Notes: generated by a model not told the origin, from the sequence alone. DNA of 64,000 nucleotides from Pseudomonas costantinii (GCF_001870435.1 NZ_MDDR01000066.1:1-64000); one strand, 5' to 3'; shown: positions 44,193 through 54,361, counted from the stretch's first letter. Made by a program: numbers and translations.

Positions 44193-46160
44193 TCAAAGGC
44201 GAAAGTGCCCCACCATGCCCTTGAGCTCCGCCCCCAACTGCGCCAACTGGATGCTCGACGCCGCGTTGCCCTGCATGCTCAACGCCGACTGATCGGCGCT
44301 CGCACGAATGCTGGTGACGCTGCGGTTGATCTCTTCAGCCACCGAACTTTGCTCCTCGGCCGCCGCGGCAATCTGCTGGTTCATCTGCTGGATCAATGAC
44401 ACGGCGGCCGCGATGCTACCCAAGGCACTTTCGGTTTCCAGGGCATCGCTGACCGCCAATTTCACCAACTCGCCGCTCTGCTGAATCTGCTGCACCGACG
44501 ACTGCGCCGCGTTGCGCAAGGTACTGACCAGGCGTTCGATTTCCTCGGTCGATTGCTGGGTGCGCTTGGCCAACGCACGCACTTCATCAGCCACCACCGC
44601 AAAGCCACGGCCTTGCTCGCCTGCGCGGGCCGCTTCGATGGCAGCGTTGAGCGCAAGCAAGTTGGTTTGTTCCGCCACGCTTTTGATCACGCTCAACACG
44701 GTGCCAATGTTCTGGATTTCCGCACTCAGGCTTTCGATGCTGGCGCTGGCATTAGTGCTGGAAGTCGCGAGCAATTCAATGCGTTGCAGGCTCTGGCGCA
44801 CCACCTGCTGGCCGCTGTCGACCTTGTCATCAGCGGTTTGCGCGGCTTGCGCGGCTTCTTCGGCGTTGCGCGCCACGTCATGCACCGTGGCAGTCATTTG
44901 GTTCATCGCCGTAGCGACTTGCTCGGTCTCTTCCTTCTGGCTGCTGACTTCAACGTTGGTCTGTTCAGTGACACTGGACAGTGAGTGCGCCGAACTGGCC
45001 AATTGCTCGATTCCCGCCTGCAGCCCGCTGACCATCTGGCTCAAGCCGTTGCCCATCTGCTGCATCGCCTGCATCAACTGGCCGATCTCATCCCGACGGC
45101 TGATCTCCATCCGCCCGCTCAAATCACCGGAGGCAATTTGCTGAGCCACTGCGATCACGCTGCGCAGTGGTGCAACGATCAGGCGGGTAATCACCCACGC
45201 TGCGATCAACCCCACCAACAGGGCCAAGGCTGACGAGCCCATTATCAGCACCGCGTTTTTCTTCAATTGCGCCTGCATCGACTGGTCTTCGGCGTCATAG
45301 GCCTGATTGACCCGGCTGACGACCTGATCGGCCCGATCATGCAGTTGCTTGTAGACGACTTTTTCCTGGGCCAGCAGCCCGGTGTATTCGCCGAGTTTTT
45401 CGCTGAATGCAGCGATATGACCGGACACTTCGTTGAGTACCGTTTGATAACCCGCATCCTTGACCGACGTTTTCAATTGCTCGACTTGAGCCAGCGCCTG
45501 GTCTGCCTGCTCGATTTTGCCCTGCTCGGCGTTGTCTGCATCGGCCTTACGGCTCTGATCCAGACGCACCCGTGCTTCGTTCATGGCTTGCAACATCAAC
45601 CGTGAAACCTGACTGACCTGCCCCGCCTGCTCGATAAACTCCGCGCCGTCCTTGCCCTGGCTTTCCTTGAGGCCATAGGCGCCATCGTCAGCCAGACCGG
45701 CTTGTAACACGTCGAGATTATTCGCCACGCTGGACACCGACCAACTGGCCATTTCCAGGGCCAGGTCCTTGGTTTGGGTCAACTCGACAAACTCGTCGAA
45801 CGCCTTGCGATAAGCGGCCAACGCCTGTTCGACATCGGCCATCACCGGCACATTGACGGCGGATTGGGCTTTGAGGCTGGCTGCCAGGGCCGCCAAGGCA
45901 TCAACACTCTCATGCAGGGCATCGACAGATTTGGGGTCGGCGTGCAACGCGTAGTCCTGCTCGATCAAGCGCACCTTGAGCAAGCCGCTGTTAAGCGAAG
46001 ACATCAACTTGAGGCCTTCGAAACGCTGGCCAACGGTTTGCAGGGACCACACGCCAATGGCCGCCACCAAGGCAGTCAGCAGCAGTACCAGAGTGAAGCC
46101 CAAGCCCAGTTTTTTCGCCATACCGAGGTTGGCGAAACGTCGTTGCACGGCCGAAATCAT
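44193..46160 (-). CDS. Methyl-accepting chemotaxis protein
   Basis: A 655-residue chemoreceptor. A first membrane helix (LGFTLVLLLTALVAAIGVWSL, residues about 18-38), a long periplasmic helical ligand-binding region (to about 300, HBM-like in size), a second helix (VLIMGSSALALLVGLIAAWVI), a HAMP domain and the cytoplasmic signalling hairpin EQTNLLALNAAIEAARAGEQGRGFAVVADEVRALA. ATG at 46160, after AGAGG, is preferred to a TTG at 46181. The large helical sensor suggests organic-acid ligands, as in McpS-like receptors, but this cannot be read here. No chemotaxis genes are adjacent. Confidence 0.94.
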   Translation of the reverse strand: MISAVQRRFANLGMAKKLGLGFTLVLLLTALVAAIGVWSLQTVGQRFEGLKLMSSLNSGLLKVRLIEQDYALHADPKSVDALHESVDALAALAASLKAQSAVNVPVMADVEQALAAYRKAFDEFVELTQTKDLALEMASWSVSSVANNLDVLQAGLADDGAYGLKESQGKDGAEFIEQAGQVSQVSRLMLQAMNEARVRLDQSRKADADNAEQGKIEQADQALAQVEQLKTSVKDAGYQTVLNEVSGHIAAFSEKLGEYTGLLAQEKVVYKQLHDRADQVVSRVNQAYDAEDQSMQAQLKKNAVLIMGSSALALLVGLIAAWVITRLIVAPLRSVIAVAQQIASGDLSGRMEISRRDEIGQLMQAMQQMGNGLSQMVSGLQAGIEQLASSAHSLSSVTEQTNVEVSSQKEETEQVATAMNQMTATVHDVARNAEEAAQAAQTADDKVDSGQQVVRQSLQRIELLATSSTNASASIESLSAEIQNIGTVLSVIKSVAEQTNLLALNAAIEAARAGEQGRGFAVVADEVRALAKRTQQSTEEIERLVSTLRNAAQSSVQQIQQSGELVKLAVSDALETESALGSIAAAVSLIQQMNQQIAAAAEEQSSVAEEINRSVTSIRASADQSALSMQGNAASSIQLAQLGAELKGMVGHFRL

Positions 46161-46274
46161 TGCACTTGAATCCTCTTGCAATGGCAGATGCCATCAAGCC
46201 TGGTTTCCATACAACGAGATTCGCAACGACGAGCGACTGACACAAGACGTTGACGCCACAATAATGGCAAAAAG

Positions 46275-47687
46275 CTACATGTTCGTCGTTTTCAGAATGG
46301 TTGAGGTCGATCTGGCTGGCCCCATGGCGTGGAACAGCGCCAGTGCTCGCTGATCAGCAGCATAGGCCACATTGATGCGCTGCCAATCACTGTGTTCACC
46401 CTTTGGGTTGAACAGCGCGCCCGGCGACAACAACACGCAGAGTCGTCGAGCACATGCCTGCAACTGTGAACGGTCGCCCACACCAGGCCGCGCCCATACA
46501 AACATGCCCCCGGCAGGCACGGCAAACACCTCCCACTCCTCATCTTCCAGCACTTGCAGAGTAGAGGCCATTTGCGCGTTCAATCGCTTGCGAAGGCGCT
46601 GCACCCACTTACGGTAGGTGCCATTAGCCAGCAACATAGCGACCACCGCCTCAGCAAACCGCGAAGTACCGATGCCCGTCAGCGTCTTGAGACTGGCCAT
46701 TTGCGCGATGATGGCTACGCTGGCGCTGAGATAGCCCACCCGCAAGGCACTGCTGAGGGTCTTGGAAAAACTCGAGACGTAGATCACCCGATCATCATGG
46801 GGCAGCGCCGACAGTCGCGTGCAACTGACGTGTTGCAAGTCACCGTAGACGTCCTCTTCAACGATCAGGAAGTCTTCGCTGCGCGCCAGTTGCAGCAGAC
46901 GCTCGGCCACCGCGCGGCACAGGCTGGTGCCGGTGGGGTTGTGGTACAGGCTGTTGATGAACAGGCACTTGGGCCGATGGCTTTGCAGCAGCGCCTCCAG
47001 CACCGGAATATCCGGGCCACCCAACGTGCGCGGCACCTCCAGCAGCTTGACGCCGTGGCACTCCAACTGACGGTAGAGGTTGGCATACCCTGGAGTCTCG
47101 ACCACCACTGTATCGCCGGCCTTGAGCAGCGTGCGTATCAACAGGTCCTGTGCGTGGCTGGCGCCATGGGTGGTGAGGATACGATCGAGGCTGGTGACCA
47201 CCTTCATCTGGGTCAGCCGCTTGAGCAGTTGCTCACGCAACGCCGGTAACCCTAACGGCGTGCTGTAGTTGAATAGACCGGCGGTGTCGGTACGGCTGAC
47301 TTCGCGTATCGCGTAACAGATGTCATCACTTTCGCGCCAAGCGTCCGGCAACCAGCCGCAACCCAGCTTCAACTCGCCCAATGGGCTATCGATATAGACG
47401 CCCCAGCCCTGCTCCGCACCTTCATACCAGTGACTTTCATGGGAGACCGGTGGCTGAGCCACCACAAATCCCGAGCCTTGTTTTGACGCCAACAAGCCCT
47501 GGGCCACCATTCGCTCAAATGCCTCGATCACGCTGGACTGACTGAGCAGGTTGTCGAGGGCCAATTGACGGATGGATGGCAAGCGCGTGCCTGGGCTCGC
47601 CCCGCTCTTGCGAATCCATTGCGCCACCGCGCTGACGATTTGCTGCACCACCGGTACAAGGGCCTGTCGATCGATCCCTAAATCCAT
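46275..47687 (-). CDS. MocR-type GntR regulator/aminotransferase protein
   Basis: A 470-residue protein: an N-terminal GntR winged helix (GTRLPSIRQLALDNLLSQSSVIEAFERMVAQGLL) and an aminotransferase-like C-terminal domain with the PLP Lys309 in SSFSKTLSSALRVGYL, HNPTGTSLCRAVAERLL and VEEDVYGDL. Length and form suit MocR regulators. No divergent target operon is obvious: the 200-bp side upstream faces an SDR gene transcribed in the same direction, and the chemoreceptor lies downstream. Possible role: regulator of an amino-acid or amine pathway not in the window. Confidence 0.9.
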   Translation of the reverse strand: MDLGIDRQALVPVVQQIVSAVAQWIRKSGASPGTRLPSIRQLALDNLLSQSSVIEAFERMVAQGLLASKQGSGFVVAQPPVSHESHWYEGAEQGWGVYIDSPLGELKLGCGWLPDAWRESDDICYAIREVSRTDTAGLFNYSTPLGLPALREQLLKRLTQMKVVTSLDRILTTHGASHAQDLLIRTLLKAGDTVVVETPGYANLYRQLECHGVKLLEVPRTLGGPDIPVLEALLQSHRPKCLFINSLYHNPTGTSLCRAVAERLLQLARSEDFLIVEEDVYGDLQHVSCTRLSALPHDDRVIYVSSFSKTLSSALRVGYLSASVAIIAQMASLKTLTGIGTSRFAEAVVAMLLANGTYRKWVQRLRKRLNAQMASTLQVLEDEEWEVFAVPAGGMFVWARPGVGDRSQLQACARRLCVLLSPGALFNPKGEHSDWQRINVAYAADQRALALFHAMGPARSTSTILKTTNM

Positions 47688-47890
47688 GAGCCACTCACTT
47701 CAACTGTCTGTTATTCAACCCGAAACAGTTAAGCACAGAAGCCCTGCACAGCCAGCCATCAACATTTATTAAAGTATTGATTTTATTGACTTATTTACCT
47801 GTTGATACACATTCAAACGAGGCCTTGTGCCAGCCATGGAAACGCCCCACAGTCTCCCTAACCTTTTCGAATAGAGAGCGGCGTGGAGTC

Positions 47891-48652
47891 CTAGATAGCC
47901 GTTGCGCCACCGTCCACCGCCAGCGCCTGGCCCGTGGTGAAAGCTGCTCCGTCGCTGCACAGGTACAACACCGCACTGGCGATTTCCTCGACTTTGCCAA
48001 TACGCCCGACCGGGTGCATGGCGGCGGCGAACTCAGCTTTGCGCGGGTCGGCCTCGTAAGCACGACGGAACATATCGGTGTCGATCACCGCTGGACACAC
48101 CGCGTTGACACGGATTTTCTTCTTCGCGTACTCAATGGCTGCCGACTTGGTCAGGCCGATCACGGCGTGCTTGGATGCAGCATAGATACTCATCTTGGGC
48201 GCCGCCCCCAACCCCGCTACCGACGCGGTGTTGACGATCGCCCCGCCACCCTGGGCCAGCAGCAGCGGTAGTTGGTGCTTCATGCACAGCCACACACCCT
48301 TAACGTTAACGCCCATGATGGCGTCGAACTCATCCAGGTTACCGTCGGCCAGCTTACCCTTCTCGATCTCAATCCCGGCGTTGTTGAAGGCATAGTCCAG
48401 GCGACCATAGGCGGCAACGGTCTGTGCCATCAATTGCTGCACATCGGCTTCCAGCGTAACGTTGCAACGCACAAACAGCGCCTCACCACCGGCTTGCTGG
48501 ATCAGTGCAACGGTGCCCTCACCGCCTGCCACGTCCAGGTCGGCGACCACGACTTTCAAGCCTTCTGCGGCGAACGCCAGCGCGGTGGCGCGGCCAATAC
48601 CAGCAGCGGCGCCGGTCACCAGGGCGACCTTGCCGGAAAACGTCATGCTCAT
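47891..48652 (-). CDS. SDR-family oxidoreductase
   Basis: A 253-residue short-chain dehydrogenase. Cofactor motif TGAAAGIGRATA (residues about 13-24), Asp pattern VVADLDVA preferring NAD, NNAG (NAGIE), the Ser of NTASVAG and the YxxxK of YAASKHAVIG complete the tetrad. The C-terminal PVGRIGKVEEIASAVLYLCSDGAAFTTGQALAVDGG is typical of FabG-like members. The start at 48652 has AAAGGACATCCCT upstream. Its substrate is unknown. Confidence 0.92.
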   Translation of the reverse strand: MSMTFSGKVALVTGAAAGIGRATALAFAAEGLKVVVADLDVAGGEGTVALIQQAGGEALFVRCNVTLEADVQQLMAQTVAAYGRLDYAFNNAGIEIEKGKLADGNLDEFDAIMGVNVKGVWLCMKHQLPLLLAQGGGAIVNTASVAGLGAAPKMSIYAASKHAVIGLTKSAAIEYAKKKIRVNAVCPAVIDTDMFRRAYEADPRKAEFAAAMHPVGRIGKVEEIASAVLYLCSDGAAFTTGQALAVDGGATAI

Positions 48653-48880
48653 AGGGATGTCCTTTGGGAGAAATAGCCGTGGGTCGAGTCTAGCCAACGC
48701 GGCGACGGGGACGTCAGCACTATCAGAAGGCCGGTTGGCGCTGCATGGATCACAGTGATAAGGCCACCAACCTGACTATCAGTGAAGCCTATCGGTGGGC
48801 ATTCGCACCTCTCGGTGAACCTTGCTCCCGAGCCGTTCTGGGTCTATCAATCAAGGTTCATTTCTAAAAGAGTCCCTACC

Positions 48881-49888
48881 ATGACCGCCCAGACCAACCG
48901 CCAATTCCTGCTCGCCAAACGCCCGGTCGGCGCTGCCACGCGGGAAACCTTCACCTATCAAGAAGTCCCGGTGGGCACCCCTCAGGACGGGCAAGTGCTG
49001 GTGCACAACGAATACCTGTCCCTCGACCCGGCGATGCGTGGCTGGATGAACGAGGGCAAGTCCTACATTCCGCCCGTCGGCATCGGTGAAGTGATGCGGG
49101 CGCTGGGCGTGGGTAAGGTGATCGCGTCGAACACGCCTAAATTTGCTGTCGGGGACTACGTGAATGGCGCCTTGGGCGTGCAGGATTACTTTCTCGGCGA
49201 GCCGCGCGGTTTCTACAAAGTCGATCCGAAACTCGCACCACTGCCCCGCTACCTGTCAGCTCTAGGCATGACCGGCATGACCGCCTACTTCGCCCTGCTG
49301 GACACCGGCGCCCCCAAAGCCGGCGAAACCGTGGTGATTTCAGGCGCCGCCGGTGCGGTGGGCAGCATTGCCGGACAAATTGCCAAGCTCAAAGGCTGCC
49401 GTGTGGTGGGCATTGCCGGTGGAGCCGACAAATGCAAATTCCTGGTGGAGGAACTGGGCTTTGACGCAGCCATCGACTACAAAAACGAAGATGTACCCGC
49501 TGCGCTCAAGCGCGAGTGTCCCAAAGGCGTGGATGTGTATTTCGATAACGTCGGCGGTGACATCCTCGACGCAGTGCTAACCCGCCTGGCGTTGAAGGCG
49601 CGAGTGGTGATCTGCGGCGCTATCAGCCAATACAACAACAAGGAAGCGGTGAAAGGCCCGGCCAACTATTTATCGTTGCTGGTCAATCGCGCGCGTATGG
49701 AAGGGTTTGTGGTGATGGACCATGCGGCGAACTTTGCCGCCGCCGGGCAGGAGATGGCTGGCTGGATGGCACAGGGTAAGCTCAAGAGCAAGGAAGATAT
49801 TGTGGAGGGGCTGGAGACGTTCCCGGAGACGCTGATGAAGCTGTTCAATGGTGAGAACTTTGGGAAATTGGTGTTGAAGGTCGACTGA
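48881..49888 (+). CDS. NADP-dependent MDR oxidoreductase (CurA/YncB type)
   Basis: A 335-residue zinc-independent medium-chain reductase, the curcumin/enone reductase CurA class (E. coli YncB/CurA, about 345 residues). Signature stretches are RPVGAATRETF at the start, YLSLDPAMRGWMNEGKSY (about 42-59), GMTGMTAYFALLDTGAP and the NADPH motif SGAAGAVGSIAGQIAKLKG. The C-terminal ENFGKLVLKV is typical. It reduces alkenals or enones with NADPH. ATG at 48881 begins the family-usual MTAQTNRQFLL; the extension from 48782 is rejected. The divergent SDR (47891-48652) may relate to the same detoxification. Confidence 0.93.
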   Translation: MTAQTNRQFLLAKRPVGAATRETFTYQEVPVGTPQDGQVLVHNEYLSLDPAMRGWMNEGKSYIPPVGIGEVMRALGVGKVIASNTPKFAVGDYVNGALGVQDYFLGEPRGFYKVDPKLAPLPRYLSALGMTGMTAYFALLDTGAPKAGETVVISGAAGAVGSIAGQIAKLKGCRVVGIAGGADKCKFLVEELGFDAAIDYKNEDVPAALKRECPKGVDVYFDNVGGDILDAVLTRLALKARVVICGAISQYNNKEAVKGPANYLSLLVNRARMEGFVVMDHAANFAAAGQEMAGWMAQGKLKSKEDIVEGLETFPETLMKLFNGENFGKLVLKVD

Positions 49889-49959
49889 TACACCATAAAA
49901 ATCACTGTGGCTGCGATCAATGTGCGTATGTGGCTTGCCGGCGATAGCCATAGTGAGTG

Positions 49960-50187
49960 CATATCCGTTGCTGCGGTCACGGCCGCGTATGGTTCCGCCC
50001 TTTCAAGGTCTTTGAAAAACTGGCCATATCTGGCTGATACCAACCAGTTAAGGGCGAGCACTGTCCCTGTAGCGAGCGGGCTTGTCGGGTCGCCACAGGT
50101 TACTTATTGCCTGTTCTATCTAAAGACCTTGAAAGGGCTGGCCGTAAGAGCGGAACCAGTAGAGGCCGTTACCCAAACAACGGATAC
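49960..50187. repeat. Dispersed repeat with long inverted ends
   Basis: The left end 49960-50017 and right end 50121-50187 are inverted copies of each other (both carry the GGAACC...GGCCGT...AACGGATA core and the AAAGACCTTGAAAGG segment), with a partial REP-like centre (GTAGCGAGCGGGCTTG). The ends match the right end of the element at 292-336. It fills the 310-bp gap between the MDR and SDR genes; no gene is seen inside. Confidence 0.7.
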
Positions 50188-50199
50188 ACACACACCCAC

Positions 50200-51015
50200 T
50201 CAACCCTTAACAGCCTGCGCCTTAGCCCGCATCTTATCCGCCATAGAAGCCATCTCGTCATACAACAACTGCGGATTTTTCTGTTTCAACGCCCACGCCA
50301 TCCGCCCCTGCTCATGGGGCAAAATCATGAATTCCCCTTCAGCCACCCGCTGATAAATATAGTCGGCAATATCAGCCGCCGAAATCGGCGAGCTCTCAAG
50401 CAACTTACCCACCTGCGCCTTCATCGCCGGCGTCGGACCACGAAACGAATCCAACAAGTTGGTCTGGAAAAACGACGGGCACACTACATGTACACCCACT
50501 TCCTGCTGCTTAAGCTCCACCAGCAAACTTTCCGACAGCGCCACCACCCCCGCCTTGGCCACGTTGTAATTACTCATGGCTGGCCCCTGCATCAGCGCCG
50601 CCATCGAAGCGATGTTGATGATCCGACCCTTGCTCTTCTCCAGCAGCGGCAGGAAAGCCTTGCAGCCCTTGACCACGCCCATCAAGTTAATCGCGATCTG
50701 CCAATCCCAGTCTTCCAGGGACAACTCGGCGAAGAAACCACCCGAGGCCACGCCGGCGTTGTTGACGATCACATCAATACCGCCAAGCTTCACTTCACAC
50801 GCCTGGGCAAAGGCGGTGAGCTGGCTGTAGTCGCGCACGTCACAGCGCTGGATAAACCCATCGCCACCAACCTCGCGCACCAGCTTGAGAGTTTCCTGCA
50901 AGCCCGGCTCGCTCACGTCCGACAAGGCCAACTGCCAACCCTCACGGGCCCAGCGCAGAGCGATTTCACGACCCAGGCCGGACCCGGCGCCAGTGATCAT
51001 CATGCGATTTTGCAT
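50200..51015 (-). CDS. SDR-family oxidoreductase (C-terminally extended)
   Basis: A 271-residue short-chain dehydrogenase. TGAGSGLGREIAL is the cofactor motif at residues 8-20, followed by CDVRDYSQLTAFAQAC, NNAGVASGGFF, the Ser in INIASMAALMQGP and YNVAKAGVVALSES as the YxxxK. After about 215 the tail (YIYQRVAEGEFMILPHEQGRMAWALKQKNPQLLYDEM) differs from FabG-type enzymes and suits the steroid- or short-chain alcohol-dehydrogenase classes of the SDR family. It is a single-gene unit. Confidence 0.9.
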   Translation of the reverse strand: MQNRMMITGAGSGLGREIALRWAREGWQLALSDVSEPGLQETLKLVREVGGDGFIQRCDVRDYSQLTAFAQACEVKLGGIDVIVNNAGVASGGFFAELSLEDWDWQIAINLMGVVKGCKAFLPLLEKSKGRIINIASMAALMQGPAMSNYNVAKAGVVALSESLLVELKQQEVGVHVVCPSFFQTNLLDSFRGPTPAMKAQVGKLLESSPISAADIADYIYQRVAEGEFMILPHEQGRMAWALKQKNPQLLYDEMASMADKMRAKAQAVKG

Positions 51016-51344
51016 AGGAAAGCTGCCTTGTGGTTCTCAGAAGAAGTGATCGGCAGTGTAGCGAAGGTTTTTCCGGCACCCACGCACCATCCAGTTGATG
51101 AATGCCTCGGGCAAACCTGCGGCCGGGTACGAGGGCAACGAATAGCGTAAGTTCAATCTTTTTCAACTAAAGCGTTAGAGACGCGAGCACACCAAAAGAA
51201 ATAAGCATGTTTGCGAAACGCTTTAAAAAAACAGGGAATTATCGACTTGTCACCGCAGTCGGATTTATTAAGGCGTCGGTATTTAACTCATCGGGCCTAT
51301 CGTTAAATAACCGGTCTTTGTAGAAGGCCTATAAGGAAAAAACC
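51016..51344. other. Intergenic region upstream of the DUF3309 gene
   Basis: A 329-bp gap, increasingly AT-rich towards 51344, between the SDR gene and the small hydrophobic peptide gene. TAAGGA at 51332-51337 is the ribosome-binding site of the latter. No other gene, repeat or clear promoter was seen. Confidence 0.5.
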
Positions 51345-51497
51345 ATGAGCCTCATTCTGATCATTATCTTGATCCTCCTGCTGGTTGGCGGCCTGCCAGT
51401 GTTCCCGCACTCACGTAGCTGGGGTTATGGCCCGTCGGGTATTCTGGGAGTTGTACTGGTCGTCCTGCTGGTGCTGTTGTTGCTTGGCCGAATATAA
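51345..51497 (+). CDS. DUF3309 small hydrophobic protein
   Basis: A 50-residue protein that appears to cross the membrane twice: MSLILIIILILLLVGGLPVF, then HSRSWGYGPSGILG and LVVLLVLLLLGRI. The short W-G-Y-G-P-S-G core is the DUF3309 hallmark. Such peptides are common in proteobacteria and often stress-linked, but their role is unknown. A ribosome-binding site (AAGGA) is 7 to 8 nt before the ATG, and a strong terminator follows at 51506-51537. It is too short for most automated ORF cut-offs. Confidence 0.9.
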   Translation: MSLILIIILILLLVGGLPVFPHSRSWGYGPSGILGVVLVVLLVLLLLGRI

Positions 51498-51505
51498 AAT
51501 CCAGA

Positions 51506-51537
51506 CAAAAAAAGAGGCCTCTCAGAGGCCTCTTTTT
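51506..51537. terminator. Terminator between the DUF3309 and LTA-synthase-like genes
   Basis: AAAAAAAGAGGCCT/AGGCCTCTTTTTT hairpin with loop CTC, usable in both directions. Confidence 0.85.
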
Positions 51538-51550
51538 TATTGCCGGTTAA

Positions 51551-53641
51551 TTAGTCCGGCTTACCGTCAACCACACCCGCGGTGTTATCCAGCAGGCTCT
51601 TGGTCGCCGTCTGCAGGAACGACTCGAGCTTCTGCTTCAGCGCAGCTTCGTCAGATGACTCAGGAATCACTTTACCGGTCGGCTCGGCACCCAGCTCGTA
51701 ATCCCACAGCTTCGGTGGCATGTCCTTCGGCAGTACCAGAATGCGGTCTGCGGTGACCAAGGCTACAGTCTGGTCGCTGCCCGACGGCTTGATCACACCA
51801 AAACCCTTGTCGCCTTCAGGCAGGTTCAGCAGGTCGCGGCCCCAGCACTGGTGCAAGGTGTCGCCACCCAGGCGGCCCATGATGGTCGGCACGATGTCGA
51901 TCTGGGTGCCCACGGTGTGGTCACGTTCGCCGAACTTCTCCTGCATGCCCGGTGCAATCATCAGCATCGGCACGTTGAAGCGGCCCAAATCCATCTCGGT
52001 GATCTGCTGTTCGTTACCAAAACCATGGTCGCCCACGATCACAAACAGGGTTTCCTTGAAGTACGGCTCCTTGCGGGCCTTTTCAAAGAACTGGCCCAAG
52101 GCCCAGTCGGAGTAGCGCATGGCCGTCAAATGCTCGTTGAGACTGCCACGGTCGGTGACTTGCTCAACCGGCAATGGCGTCGGCAACGCGTACGGCGTGT
52201 GGTTGGACAGGGTTTGCAGCAGTGCGTAGAACGGCTTGCCGCCTTCGCGAGCCTTCAACTCTTCCAGGCCACGGTTGAACATGTCCTGGTCGGACACGCC
52301 CCACGTCGGGTCGGAGAACACCGGGTTGACGAAGTCATTACGCCCGATGAAATTGGTCATGCCCTGGTTGCTGAAGAAGCCCGACTGGTTGTCCCAGGCG
52401 AAGTCGCCGTTGTAGACGTACACGTCGTCAAACTTACGCGCGCTGAGCAACTGCGGCAGGCCCGACAGCTTGTGGCTGCCTTCCGGGGTCTGCATCAGGT
52501 ATTCAAAGCCCGGCAGGTTCGGGAAGCACGCCATGGTGGCGAACATACCCTGGTGGGTATGGGTGCCATTGGAGAAGAAGCGATCGAACAGCAGGCCTTC
52601 CTTGGACAATTTGTCGAAGTACGGCGTGATGTTGCCCGGGCGGCCCAATGCGCCCACCGAGTGACCGGCGAAGCTCTCCATCAGGATCACCACGACGTTC
52701 TTGATCGGTAGCGTCTTCTCGGCCGGTGGCGTGTAGTCACGGCGCACGGCGGCGGTGTCGGTATCCACCAGCTTCTCGGAGGAAGGCAATACCAACATGT
52801 CACGCACGGTCTGGGTGGCCAGCTTTTGGTCCAGGGTGGCTTTCCAGATGTTGGAACGCTCTTCGGAGAAGCGTGATTTGGCCGCCGCGATCAGCGACAA
52901 GGTGCCATTGAGGCCCAACTGGTTGGCGAAGTTCGATTCGGTCGTGTAGACATCACCCCAACGCAGCGGCGGCCCCTGGCGCAGGGTGCCACGGATGGCG
53001 ACCACGGCGATCAACAGGCAGACTACAAACACCGCAATGCGCGTGTACCACGGCGCTACCTGGCGCGTACCAATGCTGCCGCCGCTGAACGGGCCGCGTG
53101 GGCGCGTTGCGCGGTCGGCGCCCTTGAAAGCGATGCTCAGAATCAACGTACCCACGGCCCAGGCCAGCAGGTAGCGCACCACCGGGAAACCGTACCAGAG
53201 CATGCTCATAACGGTTTTCGGGTCTTCCTTCACATACTGGAAAACCAGGCCATTAAGGCGCTGGTGGAATTCGCGGTAGAAGTCCATCTCCATCAGGCCC
53301 AGGAACAGGGCAATGCTGGACGCGACGGTCAGCCACAAACGGAAGAACCCACGTGCCGCCATGGCCCGAACGCTGAACAATGCCAGCAGCAGCGGGATCA
53401 GCACGTACATCACCAGACGGATGTCCAGGCGCAGGCCGTTGGCGAACGCTTCCAGGAAGGTCGAAGCCGGCGTGTCGAGGATCATCTCGCGGTTGTAGAC
53501 CAGCAGCGCCAGGCGCAGCAGGGAGAACATCACCATCATGACCAGTGCGCAGAGCAGCGTGTACGCCAGATGGGATTTGACGGTCGGTTGCAGCAGGCGA
53601 TTAGAAGCTCGCTGCTGACTCAGGGCGTCCGGGTTTGCCAT
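51551..53641 (-). CDS. LTA-synthase-family sulfatase-fold enzyme
   Basis: A 696-residue integral membrane enzyme with about five N-terminal helices (residues 20-220) and an extracytoplasmic alkaline-phosphatase-superfamily domain (about 300-640). The metal-binding entry VVVILMESFAGHSVGALG, the nucleophile loop SNGTHTHQGMFATMACFP (Thr) and VIVGDHGFGN (Asp/His ligands) are all present. The family contains LtaS, phosphoglycerol and phosphoethanolamine transferases; in Gram-negatives it is likely to modify a periplasmic glucan or polymer. Two in-frame starts are possible, with the N-terminal MANPDAL at 53641 preferred. It is monocistronic. Confidence 0.9.
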   Translation of the reverse strand: MANPDALSQQRASNRLLQPTVKSHLAYTLLCALVMMVMFSLLRLALLVYNREMILDTPASTFLEAFANGLRLDIRLVMYVLIPLLLALFSVRAMAARGFFRLWLTVASSIALFLGLMEMDFYREFHQRLNGLVFQYVKEDPKTVMSMLWYGFPVVRYLLAWAVGTLILSIAFKGADRATRPRGPFSGGSIGTRQVAPWYTRIAVFVVCLLIAVVAIRGTLRQGPPLRWGDVYTTESNFANQLGLNGTLSLIAAAKSRFSEERSNIWKATLDQKLATQTVRDMLVLPSSEKLVDTDTAAVRRDYTPPAEKTLPIKNVVVILMESFAGHSVGALGRPGNITPYFDKLSKEGLLFDRFFSNGTHTHQGMFATMACFPNLPGFEYLMQTPEGSHKLSGLPQLLSARKFDDVYVYNGDFAWDNQSGFFSNQGMTNFIGRNDFVNPVFSDPTWGVSDQDMFNRGLEELKAREGGKPFYALLQTLSNHTPYALPTPLPVEQVTDRGSLNEHLTAMRYSDWALGQFFEKARKEPYFKETLFVIVGDHGFGNEQQITEMDLGRFNVPMLMIAPGMQEKFGERDHTVGTQIDIVPTIMGRLGGDTLHQCWGRDLLNLPEGDKGFGVIKPSGSDQTVALVTADRILVLPKDMPPKLWDYELGAEPTGKVIPESSDEAALKQKLESFLQTATKSLLDNTAGVVDGKPD

Positions 53642-54361
53642 GTCGTTTCAGGACCCATTGGAAGTTTAAGTTGCGAAATAATGCAGTGGCGTCCGTCCCT
53701 CGCCCAGGCTGGCTGGGGTAGGCGGTTAACGCGGTGGCGCAAATGGTGCCCGATCAAGGCCGGCAAGGCTATAAATTACTGAATATACAACGTTGCCAAG
53801 CCTTTAATGGCCCAGAGATAGAGCCTTGGCAGGCGTATAAAGCCCGCGAATTGTCTTGGTTGGAATGTGAAAATTCTGTGCAGCGAATATTTCGATACAC
53901 AAAATACAAATGGCCTGGCCATTCTGTGGCAACGCAGTTGCAAACATTTTACCGGCACGAATGGCGCGCTGTAGCCGCCACTGTTTTGCCATCATCTTTG
54001 CAGTTCTTTCCCGTGAATGGTACCAGCAGCCCTGCCCAAAGAAGCCGTCCCCGTTATGGGGGTCATGGAACCGGCTGAGCCTTGAGCAAACAACCAAGTT
54101 CGAACCCCACTCAAGACAACGCCTCCTTGTTCAGAACGACGGAGCAAACCTGCTACTGCATTAGACTTCGGCTACTTTTCGCATGGAATGCAGATGCAGT
54201 TACCAGCCAATATTCCAAGTAATTTCCCAGCCTATCCACCCAACTAAAGGCCGAGTTAAAACTCAGCATATTGCCTTGACATGCACTTCCTCAGCTGCAA
54301 GTTTGATAGCCGTTGCGCAACACACACCCTCAAACGCAATGCTATGGATAGGAAAAACAAA
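53642..54361. other. Intergenic region upstream of the RiPP cluster
   Basis: A 720-bp gap holding no credible gene; small open frames inside lack ribosome-binding sites. It is AT-richer than its flanks. TTGACA at 54276-54281 is a candidate -35, about 80 nt upstream of the peptide gene, but no good -10 stands at 16-18 nt (TTTGAT at 54302 is 20 nt away), so the promoter is uncertain. No repeat or tRNA was seen. Confidence 0.5.

Noticed and set aside
53734..54240. Small open frames on both strands upstream of the peptide gene as extra precursor peptides
   Set aside because: No ribosome-binding sites and no resemblance to the 58-residue peptide.
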